Below, in pieces: positions 11,201-23,478 of a DNA stretch of 64,000 nt. Below the pieces are notes generated by a model. The model was given only the letters and a program-made list of their open reading frames with translations, ran no database searches and had not been told where the DNA came from. Each line of letters opens with the position of its first letter. Positions within the stretch are counted from its first letter, which is position 1. Position numbers and translations under genes: made by a program. The DNA comes from Plasmopara viticola (lineage: Eukaryota; Oomycota; Peronosporomycetes; Peronosporales; Peronosporaceae), in the NCBI GenBank assembly GCA_001695595.3, contig MBPM02000028.1, forward strand, positions 62,001 through 126,000, read 5' to 3'.

Positions 11201-14200
11201 GAGCTTTCGACCCTACGTCAGCTCGTAGGTTGTCTTGTGTGAGAAAGCATCTTCGAGCACACTTAACATATTTAGCACAGAAGGTATGTTTTGCAAAATG
11301 ACAATCACCTCACCATAATGTAACGTATATAGTGCTGACGAAAAGATTGCGTTGTCGGACCGCAAAGGGCAAAGCTTATGACCCAAACGACGTTAATGTA
11401 ATTATTCAATTGGACACTTCACGACATGTAATTCTTTGTCATGGATGAACAATATATTATTTTAAGTATCTTCAAGCTTCCTCCAATTAGGCAAAGCAAG
11501 AGATGCGTCGATTTCTCCTCAAGATAAGCTATAAATGCATGGGAGAGGACACTCAATCTGTATAACGAAGAATTTACCACTTAGAAGGCTAGACAATACA
11601 TACAACAACATGTTTTGACCATGTCCAGAGATGGCGTTGGCATTTTAGAGCGATAACAATGCACTCAGCATTTCCTGTTGTTTGCTTAAGAGGTTTCTTT
11701 GACATTCAAGAGTTTGCTCCTGGAGCATATTCATGATGTAAAAGCGTAAAGCGCTTAGGTTGATGCTTTATCGTGTCACACAATTAGAGCCCATTTGTTG
11801 CGGATCTACTGGCGTAAGCGCGAGCAAAGACTGTGGGGAGCGTTAAGCTTTAAAACTTGAAGAAGAAAAAAATATATGGCCCGAGACTATACCGGCTCTC
11901 GATGGATACGGGGTTGTCAGTATACAACATTGACTTAGGCGGATTTCAAGTCCTCAAAGCAAGGAGATATAATATCGCATTCTGTATGAGCCTCGTGATG
12001 CACCGCCTGACGGTCATCCCGTCAAAAAAAAGACGCATGTTTTGATAACCCGGCCCAAGCTGTACAAGTGGGTCTACGCCCATGTGCGCTCTTGCAAAGT
12101 GCGCTGACGGATAAATGACATGTTAAATCTGGCTGCCTCATAAAAAAATCTTGCCACTGCTATTGCACTGTGGACTATATGATAGTATGATTTTGTGCTC
12201 GATCTCAGGTACGCATCAGGCGGAACTGCAATTTGGTCTCTTTTGCAAATGTAGCGGTCGTAATGGACACATTAAACAATGTCAATATAGCAGTGTTTTT
12301 GTGTCTTTGGACATCTTCAGCTCCAAAAGACAATGATCTCATTCCGAGACTCCGTATTCTAATCCTTTTTCGAAAATTGTTACAAAGTGGCTTGACATCA
12401 GGCTGAATTGGTAAACAGTGTACCATTCGCAGACCACTAGTCAGACGGGGCAAAAAAGCTCCGCGTATTGCGCAGCATATCCATAATATGCCAAAACGAT
12501 GTATCGTCGTGCTTCCACGTATAAAAACTGCACCAAACAGTGCCGCTCATGCCTCATCAGGCCAAACACTCATCTGCGTTTTTGTCAGCTACTACTTGTG
12601 TTTCGTTAACGTCATCAAGGAAAGGCCCACGGCTTGTGAGTGGAAAGTTGTTTGAGTGGCCTGCTCGAATCCGCCCTCCCACGACGCGAAAGCAACTCAA
12701 AGACTTTAATTTTTAAAGTATTAGTTTGAAAATTTACGATGGATAATGACTAAAAGCCAAGATGTATATAGAGGATAGGTGGACCGAAAGGAAAGAATAA
12801 ATAAGTGAGATTTTAATTAGTAAATTTGGCATCGCCAAACGCTTAGATTTTTAACAACATATACCTTCATTGCTTTCAATACGATTTTTAAACTACTCCC
12901 ACTCGCCATTGAACCATTTCGACCATAGTAAAAAGAGGATTAGCATATTTGATTTACACTTTGAAAAGAATGCAAACATACACAGTGTTCTACGTGGCAC
13001 AACTTGCGTTGGTCTAAGGTGAGTGCAAGAGTGCTAGTACCGGGTAATCCGAAGACATATATATATAAGTTGGTCTTAAATTTGATATAAAGAGCCACAG
13101 CTACAGCTTCTACTTTGGGAGTGCGAGTTGACCTACTTGCTTGCAGAGCGACGCAACTAACGAGGCTCGAGGTACCGGAGATATAGATGCTCGATACTTG
13201 ATACCAAGAGCATGTCTTGACAAAGATTGTCGACTTTTTCGGCGTTGCTGTTCGCCAATTTCTGGCTTGCGTCCACCAACCATGACAAAGAGCACGGAAA
13301 ATCGATGTTGTGGATAGCCGGTCGTACAGCAAATTTTTGCTGGCAGCCGATGGCGAGTCATCAGCCGAGCAAATTGGTCCCGAAGGTAAAATTTCCACTG
13401 TGACTAAGAAACGCGTTATCTTTGGATCATTAGGCTTAAGGGTTTGATCGAAGAAGAAACGCAAAATGTTAACAAGGCGCAGTAAGAGTACTAAACGTTC
13501 GCGAAAATGCGGTGTGCACGCACAGAGTGGACAAGGTGAGTGTGGCTTTACCAAAGGACAGCTCGGAGTAATCGCCTTGGTAGTACAAGCTGCAGGCGAA
13601 CGAGCTGGCCCGCACTTTGTCAAAATATACCTTATCAAGTTCACCAAGTTGAAGAGTCTTAGTCGAGTGTGGGGCTTGAATTTTGATCATGTTAACCGAC
13701 GCGCATAGCATGATTGTCGCCCGACGGCATAGCGTACTTGCACTGAAAATGCCGTGTGGGCGTGTGGACACTGCAGAAATGGTCCCTTATCGACTGATTT
13801 AGACCCCAACAATGCACAAGGTATGGTCATTAAGGTAGCTGAATGATCTGAGGTCTGTGCTTGGGAATGAAACAAGGCTCAATTACCTTGCTGTGAGGTT
13901 TTCTGACAAGTTAGACAAGTCACACCAATTATGAGCTATAGACACAAAAGGAGCTCAAACATGTGGGGGAAGAATATGACGAGGTTACAGAAACCTAGTG
14001 TGTGCCACACTAGTTGGTCGTCTCGCAATATTGTTCGACATAGGTCATGTGATGTTTTGAACATTAATAGATAGGCAATACTGTATGAGGAGCTAAGAGA
14101 AAAGTCGTACATGGTCTTCTCATTGCGTATCATTATACTATACTATGCTCGATAGTAATTGTAAGATATTTACCATATAGGGGTTTATCAATAAATTTAT

Positions 14201-17200
14201 CCAAAGTTTAATTCATATTTGAACATGTAAAAGTTGCACTATACCTTAGTATAATGACTGTTATTGAATATTGGGGTCGGGATGATAACGGTCTACAATT
14301 GCTTTAATGATTAGCAGAAAGTCAGGGATCTGCAGTCACGCCTTGATAAAGCAAAAAACTAGGACAGTCTCGCTTCACTACCGCAATTTATACGAACTGT
14401 ATATGTCGAGCGATACATTAAAGTGTCCTTGCCGTTGTTGCGATAGCAAACTTAAATGTTTGTCAGAAATCAAAAATCGACATACGTAGCACTTCAATTG
14501 AATTGTATAATCACTCCCTTTTAGACTAGGCGTTGTGAAATTACTCACCATATTATTGTATATCTCCTCCTAGAATCATGTGTGCGAGGTGTTGTGCGAC
14601 CCCGTTACGTCCTGCACGACGCTGACTACGGTGATTTCCATTTTATAGCTATAATGGCTTCAGCGACAATTTCTCTTTCGATACGATGAACTTATAAGCA
14701 ATAAAGCTCTCTCTAAGCACCTCTTTGCTTACGTTCAATATGCTAATGCCCTTTCAAATAGGTAAAGCGCATTGCAAAGGTTATCAAGCTTTTGCTGCCG
14801 CAGTGAAGCTATAACCTTAAGGTGCCTACTGCATAGACTCAAATACAAATGCAGATGCCATTTGATTGAAAGATTGATTCTGTAAGCACGTAAATTAAAT
14901 GGTTTTGCTTTCTCGTTGTAGCACTGCCCTTTCAGCCTTAAGCAATGACTTTCTATTCCGGGTATTCACCATTTGGATTTGCAAAAGTGCTAAGGGTCAA
15001 AAACCATCTCACTTCGTTCTGACGGCAACTACACAAAGTAACATTGAGAAAATCTGATGGCAACCTCACACAGTAACACTAAGCATATCAGGAACGATAA
15101 CCATCTACGCTAATATGGTCAGCATTTATAACCACTTCGGCCGCAAGTCCTACACACTCTGAAAGAACAAGCTGTCAGCACACTTTTCAATGGTCCGACA
15201 AAAACGGTATACTGACAATTAGCGTAAGCCATCAGAAGAGGTAACTGACGTTTTGCAAAGAAAACTCGACAGACCGGCATAAATGACCACTAAGATTGCT
15301 GAATATGGAACGTTTGTGTTGCAGTGAGACTTTAATAGGTAGAGAAGCAAGCTCAGAGCTTCTGGTGTCTAAGCATGTATATACTAGCTTATTCGGTAGA
15401 TTATTGATGCAACCTTATCCTGTTTTTGATCATATCTATTATAATATGATCGGCCAAATGCTTCATCGCGACTATGAGAGGGTTCAAATGCTTCGATAAT
15501 TTTGTCCAAGATGTCCATTTGTCTATAGCCATTATCAACCAAATAAATGTCCCTTCACTTTATGGATCGATTTCCCTATATGCGTTGGAAGCACGGCTTC
15601 AATTATATTCTCAAACTCTTAGTTAAAACTTGTGCTACATGTTGTAGAGAACTGAGCGATTCATGTTCTTTTGCTTACTTTAAGCACGTTACGCGCTTTG
15701 GGTGACAACTATCAAATTGGTTGCCCATGATATACACTCATGCTATGAAGTTGCTGAAGCGTCCAATATTTCCGTCATACAGGGGGACGTGCGTCACAGC
15801 CGCCTTGAAGAGGAGCGCGGAAACTACTTTGACGAACCCTCGCCCAGGCATAGTCTAGCAAAAAAAAGAGTCGAAAAATAAGACACCAACAAATAATTAC
15901 TTAGTCAAAGAAAATTTGGAATTAAAGAAAGAAAGCCTCATAAATTGTCGCACTCATTAAGCAACAAGCCCGACGTGATGATGATGAGCTTTTGGATAGA
16001 TGTTGATCATCCGATGCGGGCCATGGCTTCAAAGTATACCCACGTACTCTGCCTGCCGCGGCCACTTAGGAGTGGTCGTCTCTTACGCATATTCTCCGAG
16101 CGAAAATCAATCAAAATCAATCGAACAGAAGCGCATATACAAACTCAGCCTTGTGGCGGCAAGGCGCGTGCTTTGACGTCACCCCAGAAAATCTAGTTTT
16201 TTTTACCTGGACTGGCGATACGATTAGTTTTCTTAATATATAATTGCTTTTTAGTATAGCAACCACTATAATTTGACTGGACGTTTTTTAGACTTGAAAA
16301 ATTCATAAGGTATAAAGGGAAATGGTACGTACATTTCAATAAGAACTTTAAACAAAGGGTAAGCTTTAAATACCTCAAAGAAAAAAACGCATATGTTAAA
16401 GATGCCTTGGGACGGAAAATGCTAAACCGAGAGCTCAAAATTGGAGCTGCAAGCCCAGGTGTGACAACAATACCACCACAATTCATCATGAGGCTAAATG
16501 AACGTCAATCGCTCACAAGGTGCGCATTTCTTTGATCTCATCTGGGGCGTCCTTTGGTCAGTTTTGGCGGAGTCGAACAAACGCGTACTAAGTGCTTTGT
16601 GAATCGATTCGCGCTCACAATAGTTTCGTGGCTATGTTTTTGCTGTTTCATTTGCGCCACTATTAAGCCCAGCTCATCCCAATTCATCGTTTTGACGCCT
16701 TCCGAAAGCAAATTTGCAACTCCTAATCGGTCAAGTTGAAGCTCTTCGATTCCTTGTGAATTAGATCGTATTAGTCAAGCCAATTTTTTGTTTGGAAATT
16801 ACGCTCGACGGACTGCACTGACCGTGGCGCAATTCTTACTTGCGGCACCACTGCATTTTAAATGAGCCTCAGTGCTCATTTGGATTACACAGCCTAACGA
16901 AACCGCGTCCGTCTACTTTCCGATCGGTTTAATATTTGATGTATCGGGCTTGGCTGGTACCAGCCATCTTTTGGTATTTAAGGCTACTCGGCTCACCATA
17001 AAGATAAATTCGGAAATTGGAGCCACTTAGACATGGCTGAGTCGACTTTGTCGCAGTGCGTGATCCGTAAAAATCACGTATAGCTTTAAGCTTAGAAGTT
17101 GAGTCCTGAACTTGTATAGAGCATGCTTCATCGCAGAAGTTTTCTGTCTCGACAGGAGAGATTTTTTGGGTAGTCTTGTGGTCACCTTTTTGCCTTAGTG

Positions 17201-19478
17201 CAGTGCACATGGTAATATATGATGATAAATTTTATCGAAATACCAATTTCTATCTAAAAATTATTAAAATTATTTAATTAAAAAAAAATTGCGCACAACC
17301 TTGCCAACTCTTACTAATTTTTATATAAAATTTTGAGATTATCTATAACTTATTCAGTATGCAACATAGACGGCACTGAGTAATAGTTAAAAAAAAGGGC
17401 TTGCAAGTGCTTTCCTTGACTTCATCAGCAGTAGGATTTCCTAAACGGATATTATGCTCAATCGGACAGTGGTCTTAACACTTCTGCAAAAAATCACACA
17501 GTTGTTGTGTATGTAGTTGACTAGGCCAAACGAATTCTGCAGCTCTTTACCCTTTGCAAGATCTCCCCGAGTCCCGCGCTGATTACAGCATTATTTACTC
17601 AGGCCTTAACTGCATCAGCTTAAAATTTCTTTGCACTCATGCACCTGAGCACTGCTAGCAATCGGAAAACGTTGTTTTACATTTCAATAAGTCATACCCT
17701 TCTGGCTGGTGGGTAGCAAATCTTTGTTAGTATTCAGAAATACTGCATATCAAATCAGAACTTCCTCACCTCGATCTCTGCACGAATTGAGACGAGAATG
17801 CCATTTAGATTTATCTCACCGTTCGCCTTGCGGGACCAAAGTATTTGCGTCACCAGACGATAAAATACCGTGGGTGCAACCTGAATCTCTTCGAAATTGA
17901 CTATCTACTTCCAAAGTGTAATCATCAAAATGCTGACCACGGAAGTATAAAATACTTATCTACTAAGTTGAGTGCTTTGTACATTGTACATCCTCCTACA
18001 CCGCTTGTAATCATACATACGGAGTCTGTGCTGGGATTTGATTCTTTCTTGGCTTATTGTATGCGCCACATGCCGATCACCTTTCTGACGCAGACTGTCG
18101 GCGTAAAGTGGAAGAGGGGCTAACTTTTTTTAGCCTATCCCGCTTCAAACTTCGTAATAAAAGCGTCAATGATGAACAATCGCCGTGTCATGCAGTACTT
18201 GTTCCCCGAAGCCAAGTAGGTAGACCTTTATCAGGTGATGTCGTCGAATTTTAAACTCGGTGAGACCATGATTAGGTGTTTCTTTTCCAAAGGATTATAC
18301 ATGTCCGATGCATTCAAAGGTTCACTCCGTGCAGCTTTTTAGCGTCTTTAAAGGTCGCTTCATCTAGAAATGGTAATAAGCTGAACTCTTTTCCAAGTCA
18401 AATGACTACTAAGTCGGCTATTTTGTTGGCTCTACAAACCTCTTCTGGCTCCGCCGTGGACATCTCGTTAAGCTCAAGTAGAATATTCATGAACGAAATA
18501 ATGGCTTTTTGGAACATGTGCCGCCCTGCACGCATCGAAAGAGCAGCTTTTCGGATACCCGTATATACAGCGAGTGCTAGTGTCGTTAATGTCACTTCGC
18601 GTGCATCGCCTGGGTCTTCCTTTCAACGGCCAGATAAACGTGCAAATTATGGTATGCTGCGAACGCTGTTTTATTTAACCAATAGATAAATGTTCACTCC
18701 GAATGCACTGATAGGGCTTGCTGCCTTGACTTAAAGCCAATCATGTGACTTGAGACTCGTAGCATGCGTCTCAGAAGCACCAGTGCAGTGGTAGGTTCTA
18801 GGTTGACTTGGCGCAAACCATGTCATCACGAAGTATGCAGCAAATGCTGCTTCCTCCGTGCAGCTCTTAGTGGTTAACGTGTCATTTTACGCTTCGGGCT
18901 CTTGTCCTTGTGTCCATTCCTGACATTACAATGTCTAATACGATGGCCGCCCCAGTTAAGTGCCCGCGTCAATAGCGTTTTGCGAGGTAAGTTCTTGGCA
19001 TACCAAAGCTCCGCTGGGAACAAAGCGAGTGGCTTCAAGAGAACCCTTGGTCCATGCTTAAAATGACACCTCAGGAGTGCTCCTCAGTCACCACAAGGTT
19101 TGAGGCGCTCTAGCCCAAGGCAAAACGCACAAAGACATTGCACCATCAAGTCACAAGTCATACCCGATCGAAATTTCTAGAATAAAATTGTTTTATGACC
19201 AATTGTACTTGACATTGCAACTTCTAAATGCCTATAACATTCCCTCGATTGGTTTTGGTATCTCTTGTAAGAAGATCATTTGACGATTCAAACGACTTTA
19301 TTCGACTGTTCACTAAATCAAGTGTGGGTATAATACAGAGCAACATTACCTCTGTGCTAAGTAAAGCATGACCATATTCATTACGATATACGGCTTAAAA
19401 GGCAAACTAATGAAGATGAAGAAGCACTACGTGTCTTCGATGCTAATTTATAGCCAACTTACCAAGCATAACTACTTT
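8283..19478. other. 11-kb gene-poor region
   Basis: No gene can be supported across this long AT-rich block. Two places look like coding relics on the minus strand. Around 12.95-13.77 kb, peptide-like segments alternate between frames. Around 18.28-18.64 kb, a protein-like frame is broken by one stop. Neither has a start with an Inr nor a family I recognise. Most of the rest has dense stops in all six frames. No RNA genes were recognised. Confidence 0.45.
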
Positions 19479-22400
19479 CTAGCTCGAGGCGGGCTTTTCA
19501 ACGTGTACCCACAGCGAAATAAACATGAGGCCGACCGCAATAGAGATCGAGCCCATGAAATTACCCTGATCCATCAAGCTCTGGTAACTCCACCCGAAAT
19601 ACTCCTGAATGCTCATGCGCACGGTGGGACCCAAATTGTACGCGATGTGAAAGCCCATAAAAATGGCGGCGCAAAGCATCGAATCACCATGAGAGAACAC
19701 GCGGTTGTAATACGACACCATGTAGCGCACCGTGGCCCAGATGATACCAAACGCCGCACCGGAAAACAGCAGCACGTTTGGAAGCTCAGCCAGCGATCCG
19801 CGCGAAGCATCGCGTTTGCTACGCCACTGTGACGTGCGGCCAGTTAGCTTCCACCCAATGGCGCCGAGCATAGCCGTAAAGTTCGTAAATGCGTACACGA
19901 ATCTCGTTTCTTGCGAACGAACCACGTCGCTATTTTGCACACCACGAGTACTCAAAGCTGACAACAAACCCTGTACAATGAGCTTTGGTACGAGCGCTAC
20001 GAGCACACGGAGGCCGTTCACGTAGATTGGAGCGAATCCTGTGTAGAGGAAGTACAGCGTAACGTAGTACACGAGGATCACTGAAATCGAATCGATCGGA
20101 TACAAAGTCGAGTTCAGGTAAAAGACGCGGCGCATAAAGGTATTCGGCTTGCGATACTTTGGAATGTCCACGTGTGGACGCTTCCACTCTGGGTCGGCCA
20201 CGTTCTTGCTCTTCTTCATCAGCGCCGTCTGAAAGTTACCCTTTGCCCATCGTTTGCGCTGCGCCATCGCCCCAGCTACCGAGTCGGGGATCTTTCCTTC
20301 CGCTAAACGAACACGTTCCTCAGTTTCACCTTCGAAGTCCTTGCGGAAATACAACGCTTTCCAGCCCATCGACACTAAGCGCTCGCCAGTGTAGCAATCT
20401 TCCGTCAAAGTGCCGTATTGAATCCCGCCAATCGAGTCAAGAGCCTGCCGACGCACTAAAGCGTTGGTCCCAGCAAATGAAGCACAATCATAACCATCCT
20501 GGCCAGTCTGGATCGCATCATAAAATGTAGCGTTGCGGTGACCAAGTGGGTCGCCGATCTGCAATTGCACACAGTCACGGAAATACTGCGGCGTCTGCAC
20601 AAAGCCAACGGCATTGTCTCGCACATCATCCGAGTAAGTGTGCAAAATCGTCATATCTGCGTCGCCATTGTGGTTGTTTGTATTGCATTTGCGGCACACT
20701 CCTGTTTTCCCAAGTTTTGAATTGCAGTTCATACATCGAAGCTCCTTCTTTCTGGCATGCACATCACTCAAAGTTCCGTTTACCTGGCGACGATGCAAAT
20801 CGCTTTGCATGTGCATGGCATTCTCAAAACACTCCTTTGAACAGTAGCTAATACGCTCCTCCGGTACACCGGCGATCTTGCATGATGCACAGCACATTTT
20901 GGCTACGTTCTGGCACCCTAAGCACGAACACGAGTACTTATTCTTGAGCTGACGGTCTTCATCGTCAAAAAAGAATGGGAGCGTAGCAAGTATAAACTTT
21001 GGGTGGGGCTGTACGTCCGAGTCGAGCAACAGCATGTAACGTCCACTAGACCCTTCATTGTACAGGCAATTGTTGATGTTGCCAGCCTTGTAGTAGTGCG
21101 TCTCTGGCTTGACACGACCAATGAAAGTCACGTGTGGCAGTCCAGGGTAGCGGTAGTCGTCACGGAACGAGCCCACGGCACAGTCAGCGCGGTTGACTAC
21201 CTTTGGCCGAGATGACGATGGAAGATTGGCAGATGAGTGCAGCTTGCGCCACGCGTACACTTCCATGTCTTCATTAGGATCGCATACACGGTCGTACATG
21301 AATTGAGCCACTTCTTGCCGCAGATCACCAGCCTTTTCGAGGATCACTTTATTCAGTTCAATGGCAGGCACGGGGTTGCCCTTTGTCCACTTTGTGCTGC
21401 AGTACCCGTCGTCCAAGACGTAAATCTGCAAAAGATGCGGAGGGTACTGCAGATTTATGCACGCCAATAACGTGTCGATAGTCTCTTCAGCAGGCTCGGA
21501 GTAATGGCACAAGAGCACGTCAATCTTCGGCCATAGATCATCCGGTACCTTGGGATCAAATTCATCAAAGTAGTGCGCACCACGACGCACGGGCTTCCAC
21601 ATGCCAAGGTAATACAAGGCACCAAGCACAATGGAGACGAGCTCGGCGACGACAAGGGCAAAGAATCCGACCCACTGGCCAAGTGGTGGATTGTGGAAGC
21701 ATGCCACATCGTCGACACCGGCCAGTGTCATGTACCAGTCCGGGGGAGTGTACCAGCCACTCATGGGGTCAGCAAGACAGTTGAGCTCATCGGGCGTACT
21801 GTCGTACACGTCTTCACAGTCTAAAGACCGGTACCCAGCGTCGCATGGCTGCGTCCCCACCACGAACCAAAAAATCAACCCAAAGATCTCGATGATGCTA
21901 AAGAGTAAAAAGAGAAAGTACAAGACGCGGTACGTCGTGATGCCTTTCATGTAATACTTGCGGACATTGGGCAGTTTGCGCTCAATGATGTTGCCCGAGC
22001 CACAAGCCACAATGGCTTCCTCGACCCCTTCAAACCAGAGCCGGTATTCGTCGTCCGTCTCGGGACACAGCACCCACACTCGACGCTTCGTCATGACTTC
22101 AAATCCTCGGTGGGGCAGATCCATGCGCGCACATGGCCGCAGTTGCAGTGCATCTTTAAGCTCAATCGCACCTACGACTAAATCGGTGTTTCGCGTCGTG
22201 AAGTACAGACGGCATTCTTGGTGCGAATGAAAGTAGTAGATCTTGGCCTTTTCCAACGCAAAGTAGCGACGTTTCCAGCTCTTGTGCATCGGACCCTTGA
22301 TCGTGCGTTTGCCTTGCTTGTGCATGTACCCGTGCACGGTAATGACATTTTCTTGCAACGTGCCACCGTCGTCCGGATGGCCGGGCAGTCGCTCGGGGGG

Positions 22401-22532
22401 ATCGAACGCGCCACCGGGTCGCACGATCTCAGTCTCGCCAGGCTGACGCACATCCATGGCCGAAGGGGTTGCGAACTTTGAGTAATCATCCGTTGGAGGC
22501 ATCCCCGTGGCTGTTTTGTCCTTTTTAGACAT
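19479..22532 (-). CDS. Cellulose synthase with N-terminal PH domain (downstream paralogue)
   Basis: This intronless 1017-residue protein has the oomycete CesA layout. A pleckstrin-homology domain spans about 64-175 (GYMHKQGKR, WKRRYFAL, conserved Trp166 in the last helix). Two transmembrane helices lie near 203-225 and 287-310. A family-2 processive glycosyltransferase follows, with D375 (DDG), D504/D506 (LDSD), D712 (TED) and QRKRW at 758-762. Further C-terminal helices run from about 810 to 1010. It should polymerise UDP-glucose into beta-1,4-glucan at the plasma membrane, with the PH domain probably binding phosphoinositides. Between DxD and TED there is an insertion with two cysteine clusters: C548/C551/C564/C568/H580, MYND-like, and C600/C603/C613/C616, a zinc ribbon. 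The tandem neighbour is a close paralogue. PH-bearing CesAs of oomycetes are CesA1, CesA2 and CesA4; I cannot say which this is. Confidence 0.96.
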   Translation of the reverse strand: MSKKDKTATGMPPTDDYSKFATPSAMDVRQPGETEIVRPGGAFDPPERLPGHPDDGGTLQENVITVHGYMHKQGKRTIKGPMHKSWKRRYFALEKAKIYYFHSHQECRLYFTTRNTDLVVGAIELKDALQLRPCARMDLPHRGFEVMTKRRVWVLCPETDDEYRLWFEGVEEAIVACGSGNIIERKLPNVRKYYMKGITTYRVLYFLFLLFSIIEIFGLIFWFVVGTQPCDAGYRSLDCEDVYDSTPDELNCLADPMSGWYTPPDWYMTLAGVDDVACFHNPPLGQWVGFFALVVAELVSIVLGALYYLGMWKPVRRGAHYFDEFDPKVPDDLWPKIDVLLCHYSEPAEETIDTLLACINLQYPPHLLQIYVLDDGYCSTKWTKGNPVPAIELNKVILEKAGDLRQEVAQFMYDRVCDPNEDMEVYAWRKLHSSANLPSSSRPKVVNRADCAVGSFRDDYRYPGLPHVTFIGRVKPETHYYKAGNINNCLYNEGSSGRYMLLLDSDVQPHPKFILATLPFFFDDEDRQLKNKYSCSCLGCQNVAKMCCASCKIAGVPEERISYCSKECFENAMHMQSDLHRRQVNGTLSDVHARKKELRCMNCNSKLGKTGVCRKCNTNNHNGDADMTILHTYSDDVRDNAVGFVQTPQYFRDCVQLQIGDPLGHRNATFYDAIQTGQDGYDCASFAGTNALVRRQALDSIGGIQYGTLTEDCYTGERLVSMGWKALYFRKDFEGETEERVRLAEGKIPDSVAGAMAQRKRWAKGNFQTALMKKSKNVADPEWKRPHVDIPKYRKPNTFMRRVFYLNSTLYPIDSISVILVYYVTLYFLYTGFAPIYVNGLRVLVALVPKLIVQGLLSALSTRGVQNSDVVRSQETRFVYAFTNFTAMLGAIGWKLTGRTSQWRSKRDASRGSLAELPNVLLFSGAAFGIIWATVRYMVSYYNRVFSHGDSMLCAAIFMGFHIAYNLGPTVRMSIQEYFGWSYQSLMDQGNFMGSISIAVGLMFISLWVHVEKPASS

Positions 22533-22630
22533 GGTTGCCTGAAAAAGGTGCTGGTACGAAGGACGCTACAGCAACCAGAGATGAATTCACGAGGTCAAAA
22601 AAAGACCAGCGGACACGACGCACCCTTCAG

Positions 22631-22643
22631 AGCAAATGAAGAC
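22631..22643 (-). promoter_or_regulatory. Possible Inr of the downstream CesA gene
   Basis: The minus strand reads TCTTCATTTGCTCT, matching the TCATT core of the oomycete initiator about 100 nt upstream of the CesA ATG at 22532. The rest of the consensus is only partly met, so this is a candidate rather than a firm site. Confidence 0.4.
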
Positions 22644-23478
22644 GAATGGCTTTTGCTTCGTTTCTCGCTCACTCGTGCTTCTTCCGAATGGCCGTGTTAC
22701 TATTTGCGAAAGCTAGAGACCGACGTCGGTTTCGTCCCTCTGGTGAAACCTAGGTGTGAGTGTTGCAAGGCAGGAAACGGAAAGTGAAATTTAGCATCTG
22801 GCCACAGAGGGTAGGGTAGGTGGACGGAGAGTGGACGGAAGAGGAAGTTTGGTCCTCGTACCCATTTGCCAGCACCAATCATTTTTCATTAAAACTTATC
22901 GATACAAAAAGAGGAGTAAGCAATACACAACCTACATGTACTACTACACAAAGTATTTGTACACAATGCCAAAACCGAGGGTGTAAACTTTTGTACGGAG
23001 AGCAAGAAGTTGAGCAATAGTTACACAAGGCAGTGATGCAACGAGGTCTGGTAGCTATCCCTTGCATTCTAGTTCACTTTCTTAGATCCTATCCAGGATT
23101 TTTAGGTCCGCTGCCCAACATGGATTTTTGAGTACAAGCCACCGCCTTCCTTTTTGCTAGCGTACGCAAGATCTGAGAAAACTTTGGCTGGATTTTGATT
23201 GCGGTAACAGTCCTACTTGAGCGATTTAGAATAAATGTGTGGGGACAGCCTACAGTATCTAGCCGGTCAACCTACCACTTCTAAATTTTTAACTCACGTC
23301 ATTTTTTTAGTACGTATACAAATCAGATGTTCAATCTTAACTTTGGGCTTCGAGAGATTGTCCACCGTGGGCTAAGTAAAGTGTGCAGTGCAGGTCGCGC
23401 GTTAAAAATAAAGCAAATATACTAAAAGTAAGCATTTGTAAGTGGTATCCTAAGTAGTAGCCAACTACTCTCTCTCTC
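22644..23478. other. Intergenic spacer between the two CesA genes
   Basis: The 946-nt gap between the tandem CesA coding regions must hold the promoter of the downstream copy and the 3' end of the upstream copy. No ORF with an ATG and family match is present. A CT dinucleotide tract near 23470 abuts the stop of the upstream paralogue. Confidence 0.5.

Noticed and set aside
12940..13647. 235-codon minus-strand ORF as an intact gene
   Set aside because: Composition is rich in Cys, Arg and Thr with no domain, start context or Inr, and more protein-like segments occur in other frames; kept only as a possible relic.
19360..19478. Extra 3' exon of the downstream CesA after a GTAAGT near 19.46 kb
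   Set aside because: The donor lies beyond the stop codon, and the protein already ends where family members do.
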